From assembly GCA_022446795.1 (NCBI GenBank), contig JAKVBX010000004.1, forward strand, positions 139,503 to 203,502: a stretch of 64,000 bases of DNA, in the 5' to 3' direction. The translations under genes were made by a program, and so were the position numbers. Below are positions 53,690 to 62,274 of this stretch, in pieces. This DNA comes from Phycisphaerales bacterium. Lineage in GTDB: Bacteria; Planctomycetota; Phycisphaerae; Phycisphaerales; SM1A02. The notes beneath the pieces are model-generated. The model worked only from the letters and a program-made list of their open reading frames with translations, was not told the origin of the DNA and did no database searches. The number at the start of each line of letters is the position of its first letter. The first letter of the stretch is position 1.

Positions 53690-54268
53690 TCAGCGACGAC
53701 GTCGTCGTCCTGCCACACCAGCGAGGGCCAGAACAGCCAGTCCAGCCGGAGCCGGAATGGGTGTCACCACGAAATTCAGATCCCACGTTGCAGGATCAGC
53801 GCCACCCTGTCGAACCCAGAACGAGTAATCGCCAGGTCCCAGTGGTGCCGTGAAGCCCTGCGATCCCGGGCCGGAGCCCATGGTCGGCAGAATGTCCTGG
53901 CCAACGTCCAAGGTGCCGTAGTGGGCATAACCAAGAAGATCGCCCACGTTCGGATTCGCTGGATCAACCGAGAACCAGTCACCGGTGACGACACCGAGAA
54001 ATCCCAGGTCATCCACTGATTCCCAACCCTCGACGATCAATGCCGAGAGCTGCGTTCCCTCTTCGATCGTAAACGTGAAGAACTTGCTGATACCACTGAC
54101 AGTCGTTCCGATGACATCGTTGCTGCCAGTAGCCAGTGTTCCAAAGTCGGTCGGCGTGAAGCGATCCGTCGACAGCTGTCCATCAACTGCTTCATCCCAC
54201 ACGATGCCGGCCGTTGCCGACATAGACAAGGCACTCAAAATCATCCCCGCCCCTATGAGTTTGCCCAT
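53690..54268 (-). CDS. PEP-CTERM-like exported protein (paralogue B)
   Basis: About 192 residues from ATG 54268 (MGKLIGAGMILSALSM); in-frame starts at 54277 and 54295 are possible. Signal peptide ending SATAG, then the same ectodomain as paralogue A in parallel order (WDEAVDGQLS, FTFTIEEGTQLSALIVEGW, LLGYAHYGTLDVGQDILP, LNFVVTPIPAP). A C-terminal hydrophobic helix is followed by five Arg. The sorting motif reads Pro-Ala-Pro. Adjacent, same strand, about 135 bases apart: a tandem duplication. Confidence 0.82.
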   Translation of the reverse strand: MGKLIGAGMILSALSMSATAGIVWDEAVDGQLSTDRFTPTDFGTLATGSNDVIGTTVSGISKFFTFTIEEGTQLSALIVEGWESVDDLGFLGVVTGDWFSVDPANPNVGDLLGYAHYGTLDVGQDILPTMGSGPGSQGFTAPLGPGDYSFWVRQGGADPATWDLNFVVTPIPAPAGLAVLALAGVAGRRRRR

Positions 54269-54654
54269 TCGGCACATGCGATTCACATGTCTCATAGAGC
54301 TCTATCTCCCTTCTGTACACAAGTGGTACGGTGATCTCCTTCTCTCCCCTGACAGGGAGACACTCGGAAACTACCACCTCACGTTCAGCGCTTCAACGAG
54401 ACAGTCCGAACTAGTTCCAGTTCGATGTTTGGCGAACTGATGTCATCTGCACATGTGCTTGAATGACAACGGCGTAATGATGATCGCCGTGTTCAAACCG
54501 GCCAACAGGACAACCGCATGTCGTGGGGCACGATCATCCAGACATCGCACGAACGCACAACAAGTTGCGCCCTTCAATGATCATGGAATTGTCAGGCCTC
54601 GGGCTCCCGAACACGGCAAGGCGGCGATCCGGGAGGCAGACACTGCCGCCGAAG
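54269..54654. other. Non-coding stretch upstream of the PEP-CTERM pair
   Basis: About 390 bases. It contains a 10-base palindrome GAACTAGTTC at 54408-54417, with GAAC/GTTC repeats around it, and a GGCGG/CCGCC pair near 54630-54652 just beyond the kinase stop. Probably the promoter of the leftward PEP-CTERM genes and the 3' region of the kinase gene. Nothing else recognisable. Confidence 0.4.
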
Positions 54655-56997
54655 TCAGGACCCGGCGGCCGTGGTCGCGCCTCGCATGACCACCAGGATG
54701 CGATCCATCACATCGCCAAGCGCGATGTTGTCGGGATTGGCCTCGACCGTGGGCTGAAGGACCAGGACCGCCTCGCGGCATCGCGTTGGAAGCGTCTCCG
54801 TCGCCTTGAGGTACTCGTGCAGGACCACGAGTTCATCGAGGTACACCAGGACAACCTCACGAGCCTGCGCACTCGACGGGTTTCGGGAGCACTGGACCAC
54901 GATGATGGACCAGCCACGCCCCAGGTGATCCAGGGCCATCTCGCGTTGATCCGTATCCGCCGCAGCCTTGGCGACGTAGTAGTGACCCCAGCCCAGGTTG
55001 TGCTGGGCCTCGGCGTTGGAATCGTCGGCCTCGGCCAAGGCCGTGAAGAGGGCCAGGGCCTCCACCTGTTTGTCCAGTGCCTTCTGGGGGTCTTCGGCCC
55101 GAAGGGCATAGCCAATCCGCCTGGCCAGTTGAGCCGCGTCTTCCCGCAGGGAAGTTGATCCTGGGTATCGCTGCAGACCAGCCACCAGGATTCCATCAGC
55201 CTTGACCAGGGCGGCCCGTGCCATGGAACGGTCCCCCATGGCATCGCGGACATCGCTGATGTCCTGGTACACGGCAACGAGCAGCCGGTAGGTAGCGACA
55301 TGATCCCGCTCGTCCTGGCAAAGCGTTTCCAGGCTCGCCGCCAGGGGCGTCAGGATGTTCATCGCGTCGAAGTAGGCCTCCGCACTGGTGTGCATCAAGG
55401 CAATCCGCCGCTGTGCCCTCGCTCGCATCTGCCGGAGACCAAGATTCCCGGGATCCTCATCGGCCGCCTCGGCCCAAAGGGCTTCGGCTGAACGCAGGTG
55501 CTCCAGGGCCTCGTCATGCTGTCCAAGTGATCCCTCTCGCTGCCCACCGAGGGCCTGGGCCAGGTCCTGGTGCGCCCGGGCGAGGATCTTGATGTCCTCC
55601 GCGGTCCGCGTGGACTCGTCCAGCGAGTTGAGATAGTCGAGAACGCCACGAGCCATGATCGCCCTGGTCTGGATACTGCCATCCATTCGGCGCAATTGCG
55701 TGTAGGTGCCTTCAAGTGTCTGCTTGGCCAGTTGCCGGTTCGCAAGCAGCCGCTGCTCGGATTCCTCCGTCTTGGCTTCCAACTGGGTGTTCGTCGCCTG
55801 GAGTTGTTGATTCAGGCTATCCGACTCGGACCATGCCACGATGGCGAGGACCAGGCCGACAGTGATCGCCAGGATGATCGTGGCCGCAGAGACCACGGTC
55901 CCTCGGTTACGCCGGGAGAACATCAGGAGGTGATAGCCCATGCTGGCCCGGCGGGCATCGATGGGCTCGTTGTCAAGATACCGCTGGATGTCACGACCAA
56001 AGGAAGCGGCCGAGTCATATCTCCTGTCACGGACCTTCTCGAGCGCCTTGAGCGAGATCGTCTCGAGATCACCACGGATGACCCGGGTGATGGTCGAGGG
56101 CCGCCGTGGCAACTCCTCACGAATCACCCGCATCGCTTCGTCAATGGCCCGCTTGGTCAGGTCATAGGGCAGGCGATCGCAGAGCACCTCGTAGAAGATC
56201 ATGCCCAACGAGTAGACATCGGTCCTCGTATCCAGGTTGGCCGGCTCACCACTGCATTGCTCGGGACTCATGTACTGCAGGGTGCCCACGATCTGCCCGA
56301 GGCTCGTCTGCATGGTCCGGATCGCAGCATCCGCATCGGTCGCTCGGGCAACGCCGAAGTCGATGATCTTGGGATTCCCCGCGGAGTCGACCAGGATGTT
56401 CTCCGGCTTGAGATCGCGGTGAATCACGCCCTTCTGGTGACCGTGATGGACGGCATCACAGACCTTGGTGAACAGCCGAAGGCGTTCCTCCATGGTCAGG
56501 TTGGACCGCCGCACGTATTCCGTGATCATCTGCGCGCCCGGGATGTACTCCATCGCGAAGTACGGCCGCTCACCGAACTGGTCCGTGAACGTACCGGCCT
56601 CGTAGATCTGCGCGATGTTCGGATGCCGCAGGCGACCCAGCACCTGCGCCTCGAACGCGAACCGTCTCAGCACGGGCTCGGTCAGCCAGCCGGGCTTGAC
56701 CACTTTCAGGGCGACGCGTCGCTTGGGACTTTCCTGGATGGCCTCGTAGACCGCTCCCATGCCCCCGTACCCGATCACGCCCGTCACACGGTAGGGCCCG
56801 ATCTGCTCGGGAACGCTGACCGTTCCACCGGGCGCATTGGGATCGCTGCCCGTCCCCGAGGGCATCTCGAAGTCCGAGTGCGCCTGCTCGATGGTCGGTT
56901 CCAGGGTCTGGTCATCGCGCGTGACATCGTCACGAGTCGGGTCTTCACCGCGATGAGACTGGTCATGTGGGTCCGGCATGTTGGTGTCATCTGGCAT
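54655..56997 (-). CDS. Transmembrane Ser/Thr protein kinase with TPR-like C-terminus
   Basis: 780 residues; the ATG at 56995-56997 has AGAAGG upstream and a TAGAAT hexamer 17 bases before it. An acidic N-terminus (1-65) precedes the kinase domain (about 69-330): GYGGMGAVYEA, VALKVVKPG, VIHRDLKPENIL, IIDFGVARA, GTLQYMSPEQ. One span (VVSAATIILAITVGLVLAIV, about 362-382), a coiled coil (about 390-430) and helical repeats follow. It is the closest relative of the kinase at 24719-27781; the segment from YMSPEQC to the membrane span is co-linear. It has a shorter sensor part. Confidence 0.92.
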   Translation of the reverse strand: MPDDTNMPDPHDQSHRGEDPTRDDVTRDDQTLEPTIEQAHSDFEMPSGTGSDPNAPGGTVSVPEQIGPYRVTGVIGYGGMGAVYEAIQESPKRRVALKVVKPGWLTEPVLRRFAFEAQVLGRLRHPNIAQIYEAGTFTDQFGERPYFAMEYIPGAQMITEYVRRSNLTMEERLRLFTKVCDAVHHGHQKGVIHRDLKPENILVDSAGNPKIIDFGVARATDADAAIRTMQTSLGQIVGTLQYMSPEQCSGEPANLDTRTDVYSLGMIFYEVLCDRLPYDLTKRAIDEAMRVIREELPRRPSTITRVIRGDLETISLKALEKVRDRRYDSAASFGRDIQRYLDNEPIDARRASMGYHLLMFSRRNRGTVVSAATIILAITVGLVLAIVAWSESDSLNQQLQATNTQLEAKTEESEQRLLANRQLAKQTLEGTYTQLRRMDGSIQTRAIMARGVLDYLNSLDESTRTAEDIKILARAHQDLAQALGGQREGSLGQHDEALEHLRSAEALWAEAADEDPGNLGLRQMRARAQRRIALMHTSAEAYFDAMNILTPLAASLETLCQDERDHVATYRLLVAVYQDISDVRDAMGDRSMARAALVKADGILVAGLQRYPGSTSLREDAAQLARRIGYALRAEDPQKALDKQVEALALFTALAEADDSNAEAQHNLGWGHYYVAKAAADTDQREMALDHLGRGWSIIVVQCSRNPSSAQAREVVLVYLDELVVLHEYLKATETLPTRCREAVLVLQPTVEANPDNIALGDVMDRILVVMRGATTAAGS

Positions 56998-57045
56998 GGG
57001 TCGTACCTTCTGTGATTCTACGTCCCTCTCGCCTCCACCTCTCGC

Positions 57046-60000
57046 TCAACACTCCGACCCCCAGGCAGACAGCAGGAACAGGAGATCGTCGACGTTGACG
57101 AACCCGTCATCATTGAAGTCCGCAGGGCAATCCGAGCAGGCCCCCCACTGGTTCAGCACCGCCAGGACATCATCGACGTCGACCGAGTCATCCCCGGTGG
57201 CATCACCCGGGCAGGTACAGGACCCCGGCGTCCACGCCCCCGTCGTGTTGCTGGTCCCGACACTGATCGTGTACTGGTCAGCCGGTACGCCATTGACATA
57301 AATCAGGTCCGACGCGGCATCTCCATCGATGTCACCGGCGGTGGCCAGTGCGCCAACTCCGACAGAGACATCGGCCAGCACGACTTCTCCGCCACCCTGC
57401 AGGTCACTGTCGTTGCGGATGATCCGGATCGGCTGCGAGCCCCGAAGCCCTGGTGGTCCAGGCGGGACGATGATGTCCTCATCGCCGCCATCGAGATCCA
57501 GGTCCGCCACCAGGATCCCGGTACCGGTCAAGTCGATGATGTCCGGGGGCGTACCCCCAACTGGGCCATAGAGGATGCCGGCACCCGAGGGCGAAAGCAC
57601 CACGAAGACGTCGTCGGTGCCATCCAGGTCAAGATCCGTGATCGCCAGGCCCGTGATGGGCGATCCATTGATGCCAAAGGATGAACCCGTCGCCGCGAAG
57701 CCACCGTCATTGTCGAAGAAGGACACGGTCCCGTCGGCATTGGAGACCACGATGTCATCTTCCTTGCCGGAGGTGCCCCCGACCTGGCCGGGCCGAACCC
57801 CGCCCGGTGACAGCCCCGTGGTGTGCACGGATGGCGGATCGAAACCGAGCGCACGAAAGCTCGTCGAGTTCCGGAAGACCTGCAGCGTGTTGGACCCCTC
57901 GTTGACGACCGCAAGATCGGGCTTGCCATCACCGTTGTAATTGAAGACGCAGACCGCAGAGGGATCGACCTGGGTATCCAGGTCGAGTGTCAACGAGTAT
58001 CCACCGGCACCATCGTTGAGCAGGATTCGCACCTGGTCCAGCGATCGACTGGTCACGATGAGGTCGGCCGTACCGTTGTCGTCCAGGTCCGCCACCGTCA
58101 TGTCGGTGGGATCCAGTCCGACCAGCACATGCCCGAGCGGGCACAGCGTCCCATTGGTGTTGCGGTAAACCGCCACCGAGCCCGCCGCCAGTTGATCGCG
58201 AACCAGGACAACGACATCGTCATCGAGATCCCCGTCCACGTCGAAGGCCTTGATGCTGATGGCATCACCGGCACCGATCGGTCCGTCCACGGCCGTGTTG
58301 AATCCGAACGGAATCGGCAGGGTATCGAGCTCCGCCGTGATGTCTCCACCGCCACGGGTCGCCACCGGGGTCTCGATGTCGAAATAGACGCTGCCGTCGT
58401 AACCGGGCACGAAGTAGGTCGTGAACTCGCCCTCGATGAAGTCAGCGCCGAAGAGCGTCAATGACGAACCCGCCGGTGGCGTCGCCATCCCGAAGGGAAT
58501 CTCGATGGACATCGGACCCGCGAGACGAGCCGTTCCAACGACGTTGATCAAGCCCGTGAAGACCCCGTTCCAATAGGTCCAGGTGCGACCGGCATAGACC
58601 ACACCCTCGGCATCCTCGCTCGTGGCGTCATAGTCACCGATGATCTTCAGCACCATGTCATTGCCGAAGGAGATTCCACCCGTCACCACACCCTGGTTGA
58701 TGATGTCTCCGCTAATCGTGCCTTCGCCTCCCAGCAGGCCCTCGGGATGAACGAACACCCCTGATCCGCTGGTCTGGATGGCGGCATCCGGACCCGACAG
58801 CGTTATGTCGCCGGACTGCAGCGTGAGATTGGTCGTACTCGCGTCGCTCAGGACGAGCGTCGTACTGTCACCCACGGTCATACCACCGGTCACGACGTTC
58901 ATGGACGTCGCTTCAAGCGAGGCCAGGCCACCGAGCGTGATATGGCCCCAGCCGGCCTCGCCAAGCGTGATCGACGATCCGACGAATCCAGCCGTGTCCT
59001 GCATCGTGAGTCGGCCGAGCGTTCCGTCGCCGGGCCCGATCTGCAGCGGACCACTCAGGTCAAATGAACCACTCAGCATGTCCATGTTCACATCGCCCGT
59101 GGAACCCACGATCATGCCGGCGTCACCCGCGACAATCAGGTTGCCGAACCCGAAGTCGAACGTGATGTCACCCGCGTAGGCATCGAGCGTGTTGCACAGT
59201 GCCTCCTTGTCCACGCTGACGTCAAACGTCCCGGGTACACCGAAGAGCACAGTGGTGTTCTCATCTGGAATCGTGCTACCGATCCAACTCGCCGGATCAT
59301 GCCAATTTCCGCCACCGGGTGCATTCCAGTAGCGGTACTCGCCGTAGAAGAGACCCAGCCCACGATCGCCATCGAATCCCGGCGCACCGACCAGGATGTC
59401 GGTCCCCGAGACGGCGATGGACCGGCCGACCTCTGATGGCGCACCACCGATGAAGGCACTGGCCACCAGTCGCTCGGTTTCAGAGAAAGCTGGACCGGAC
59501 TCGCTGATCACATGGACGCAGCCGGAGTCCGCATCATTTCCGGATCCCAGTGGGGAGCCGACGTAGATGGTGGCCCCAGAGACGCCAACCGAGGTTCCCA
59601 GGCGATCAAAGGCCTCCAGGTCAGTCGGAAGGATGCGATTCTGAGCCGTCCACCCAACCGCCGAATCATCAAGGTACACGGCATAGTTGCCGGCCTCACC
59701 GAACTGGAGCGGTGCACCGATCGCAACAATGTCACCATCGATCGCCACGGCCGCACCGAAATCGCTGCCGATTTCCGCCTCCAGCGGATCGAGACGTGCG
59801 TCGTGGGTCCACGCTCCAGCCGTGCTGCGGTTGAAGACGTCCACACCACCCGCGTCGGGAATCCCGGCCAGGGTCGCTCCTGACGGTTCACCAATGACGG
59901 CGCGGGAGCCATCGAAGTCAATCGATGAGCCGAAGGCCGCATCATCCACGGGCTGTGAAGACTCCAGCGACGCCTCCGGGTTCCAGGCCCCGGGGCCACC

Positions 60001-60582
60001 GCTGTAGACCGTTACCGATCCACGTTGCGAGCCGCTTGTCGAGTCTGACGGGCTGCCGCCGAGGATGACCGTTCCGGAAATCGACACGGCATATCCGAAT
60101 TGCTGGTTCGCCGCACCATTCCAGGGCAACAGGACTTCGCCATCGGCGACCTGGCCATCCTCCATCTCGTAGACCAGGACCGCGCCGGTCGCAATGCCAT
60201 CAATCGAAGCGAAGGGCGCGCCCACCACGATGGTGCTGCCATCCACGGCCACCGAGGTTCCGAAGCCGGAACCGATGTAGCCTGCACCCGGCGAGAGGAC
60301 CGTGACCAGTTCCATCGCCTGGCCTGTCCAGTTGTAGATGGCCACCAGACCAGTCGCCCCATCTTCACCAACGGCATCCGGCGCCCCAAGCAGGACCGTC
60401 GTGCCATCGAATGCCATCGACGATCCGTACTGATCACTACCCCCCGACACATCGACTTCGAGTTGGAGGAGTTCCTCTTTAAAGGTCACCCCTCGGGCAT
60501 CAGCTCGCGCGGCAACGGCCCCAACCGTCACGAGGACCGCGACGGCCCACCACGCCGTAGATGCGATTTTTGTCATTTCCAT
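57046..60582 (-). CDS. Large secreted FG-GAP/VCBS beta-propeller protein with C-terminal dockerin
   Basis: 1178 residues from ATG 60580-60582 (MEMTKIASTAWWAVAVLV, signal peptide ending AAARADA). N-terminal FG-GAP repeats (about 40-400, e.g. GSSMAFDGTTVLLGAPDAVG, GTSVAVDGSTIVVGAPFA) are followed by an autotransporter-like beta-helix region rich in Thr/Ser/Gly (about 440-700) and VCBS/FG-GAP units (about 760-1110, e.g. DVDGDLDDDVVVLVRDQL). A dockerin type I pair closes the chain: DATGDDSVDVDDVLAVLNQWG and DFNDDGFVNVDDLLFLLSAWG. Cell-surface or secreted; the partner cohesin is not in the window. Confidence 0.85.
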   Translation of the reverse strand: MEMTKIASTAWWAVAVLVTVGAVAARADARGVTFKEELLQLEVDVSGGSDQYGSSMAFDGTTVLLGAPDAVGEDGATGLVAIYNWTGQAMELVTVLSPGAGYIGSGFGTSVAVDGSTIVVGAPFASIDGIATGAVLVYEMEDGQVADGEVLLPWNGAANQQFGYAVSISGTVILGGSPSDSTSGSQRGSVTVYSGGPGAWNPEASLESSQPVDDAAFGSSIDFDGSRAVIGEPSGATLAGIPDAGGVDVFNRSTAGAWTHDARLDPLEAEIGSDFGAAVAIDGDIVAIGAPLQFGEAGNYAVYLDDSAVGWTAQNRILPTDLEAFDRLGTSVGVSGATIYVGSPLGSGNDADSGCVHVISESGPAFSETERLVASAFIGGAPSEVGRSIAVSGTDILVGAPGFDGDRGLGLFYGEYRYWNAPGGGNWHDPASWIGSTIPDENTTVLFGVPGTFDVSVDKEALCNTLDAYAGDITFDFGFGNLIVAGDAGMIVGSTGDVNMDMLSGSFDLSGPLQIGPGDGTLGRLTMQDTAGFVGSSITLGEAGWGHITLGGLASLEATSMNVVTGGMTVGDSTTLVLSDASTTNLTLQSGDITLSGPDAAIQTSGSGVFVHPEGLLGGEGTISGDIINQGVVTGGISFGNDMVLKIIGDYDATSEDAEGVVYAGRTWTYWNGVFTGLINVVGTARLAGPMSIEIPFGMATPPAGSSLTLFGADFIEGEFTTYFVPGYDGSVYFDIETPVATRGGGDITAELDTLPIPFGFNTAVDGPIGAGDAISIKAFDVDGDLDDDVVVLVRDQLAAGSVAVYRNTNGTLCPLGHVLVGLDPTDMTVADLDDNGTADLIVTSRSLDQVRILLNDGAGGYSLTLDLDTQVDPSAVCVFNYNGDGKPDLAVVNEGSNTLQVFRNSTSFRALGFDPPSVHTTGLSPGGVRPGQVGGTSGKEDDIVVSNADGTVSFFDNDGGFAATGSSFGINGSPITGLAITDLDLDGTDDVFVVLSPSGAGILYGPVGGTPPDIIDLTGTGILVADLDLDGGDEDIIVPPGPPGLRGSQPIRIIRNDSDLQGGGEVVLADVSVGVGALATAGDIDGDAASDLIYVNGVPADQYTISVGTSNTTGAWTPGSCTCPGDATGDDSVDVDDVLAVLNQWGACSDCPADFNDDGFVNVDDLLFLLSAWGSEC

Positions 60583-60803
60583 ATCGTGCCGCGACTCGGT
60601 GATGCCTGGGTTCCCCCCATTGTTCCCCGGCTTGGCCATGATGCAACCCGCAAACCCCACGGAATGGCCCCTGTCGGCAAAGACACCATCCCCGAGGCCC
60701 TACAGACGGACTTTGTCCCCAATTTGTCCTCGGCCATGCTCCCGAGCCACCGGGATCCTCGGCCCCAGGACCCACCGGGCCCCTGGCCGTCGCCGACGGC
60801 GAG

Positions 60804-62264
60804 TCAGGCCAGGAGCGGGTCGATCACGGTGCCATGCACATCGGTCAGTCGAAAATCGCGCCCCTGGTAGTGATAGGTCAGTCGCTTGTGATCAACACCG
60901 AGCAGGTGAAGCAGCGTGGCCTGAAGGTCGTGAACATGCACCGGGTTCTCGACCACGTTGTATCCGTACTCATCCGTCGTGCCATAGGTCAGGCCCTTCT
61001 TGACGCCGCCGCCAGCCATCCACATCGTGAAGCAGCGCGGATGATGATCTCGACCATAGTCGGAGACGGTCAGGGGTCCCTGCGAGTAATTCGTTCTGCC
61101 AAACTCGCCGCCCCAGACCACCAGGGTCTCCTCGAGCATGCCGCGTCGCTTGAGATCCATGACCAGCGCCGCTGACGCCTGGTCGGTGTCCCTGGCCTGG
61201 ATGCGAATCTGCGAGGGCAGGCTCCCATGCTGGTCCCACCCCTGGTGATACAACTGGATGAAGCGGACATCACGCTCGGCCAGCCGCCGGGCCAGCAGGC
61301 AGTTCGCAGCGTAGGTCCCCGGGTCACGCGCGTCCTCGCCATACAGGTCGAAGACTTCCTGGGGTTCATCCGAGAGGTCCGTGGCCTCCGGAACCGACAT
61401 CTGCATTCGATAGGCCATCTCGTACTGTGCGATCCGTGATCGAATGGCCGGATCCATTTCGCGTTCCAACTGCGCTTCATCCAGATCACGCAGGCCATCA
61501 AGCATCTGCCGGCGGATGTGCGGCGAGATTCCCTCGGGATTGGTCAGGTAGAGCACCGGATCACGACCGGGCCGCAACTGCACACCTTGGTAGCGACTCT
61601 CGAGAAATCCGCTCTCCCAGAGCCTGGCATAGAGCGGCTGGCCGCCCTTGTCCTTGCTGACCAGGACGATGAAAGAAGGCAGATTCCGGTTCTCGCTGCC
61701 AAGGCCGTAGCTGATCCAGGATCCCATCGAGGGGCGGCCCGCGATCTCCGAACCCGTCTGGAAGAAGGTGATCGCCGGGTCATGGTTGATCGCATCGGTG
61801 TGAACGGATCGCACGAAGCACAACTCGTCCACGATGCCCGCGGTATGGGGCAGCAGCTCACTCACCCAGGCACCACAACGGCCATGGCGATTGAAGGCGA
61901 ACTGCGCCCCCGCCAGTGGCAGGGTCGACTGGTTGCCGGACATCCCGGTCAATCGCTGTCCCTGCCGGATCGAGTCGGGGAGTTCGCGTCCGTTGTGTTT
62001 TTCCAGCAGCGGCTTGTAGTCGAACAGGTCAAGCTGCGACGGACCACCGCTCTGGAAGAGAAAGATGATGCGCTTCGCGCGAGGTGCGAAATGTGGTGGC
62101 TTGAACACGTTCTCCACACCAGGTCGTGCCGCCTGCCCGACGGTTTCCGCCAGTGACGTGCCCGCGAGCGAACCCAATGCCATCGCGCCCAGTCCCATCG
62201 TCATGTTCGACAGGAAGTGCCGGCGGGTCTCGCCCAGGAGATCAAGCTGGATAGGTTCCTTCAC
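60804..62264 (-). CDS. DUF1501 protein with Tat signal
   Basis: 486 residues. The twin-arginine motif TRRHFLSNM (about 13-21) and hydrophobic stretch mark it for Tat export. The DUF1501 sulfatase-like fold follows: RIIFLFQSGGPSQLDLFDYKP near the N-terminus, YHQGWDQHGSLPSQI, and VVWGGEFGRTNYSQG with DYGRDHHPRCF toward the end. Such proteins are typical of planctomycetes and are usually paired with DUF1549/DUF1553 (PSD1) proteins, as here. Exact activity unknown. Begins 10 bases after the upstream PSD1 gene. Confidence 0.9.
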   Translation of the reverse strand: MKEPIQLDLLGETRRHFLSNMTMGLGAMALGSLAGTSLAETVGQAARPGVENVFKPPHFAPRAKRIIFLFQSGGPSQLDLFDYKPLLEKHNGRELPDSIRQGQRLTGMSGNQSTLPLAGAQFAFNRHGRCGAWVSELLPHTAGIVDELCFVRSVHTDAINHDPAITFFQTGSEIAGRPSMGSWISYGLGSENRNLPSFIVLVSKDKGGQPLYARLWESGFLESRYQGVQLRPGRDPVLYLTNPEGISPHIRRQMLDGLRDLDEAQLEREMDPAIRSRIAQYEMAYRMQMSVPEATDLSDEPQEVFDLYGEDARDPGTYAANCLLARRLAERDVRFIQLYHQGWDQHGSLPSQIRIQARDTDQASAALVMDLKRRGMLEETLVVWGGEFGRTNYSQGPLTVSDYGRDHHPRCFTMWMAGGGVKKGLTYGTTDEYGYNVVENPVHVHDLQATLLHLLGVDHKRLTYHYQGRDFRLTDVHGTVIDPLLA

Positions 62265-62274
62265 GTGTACCAGC

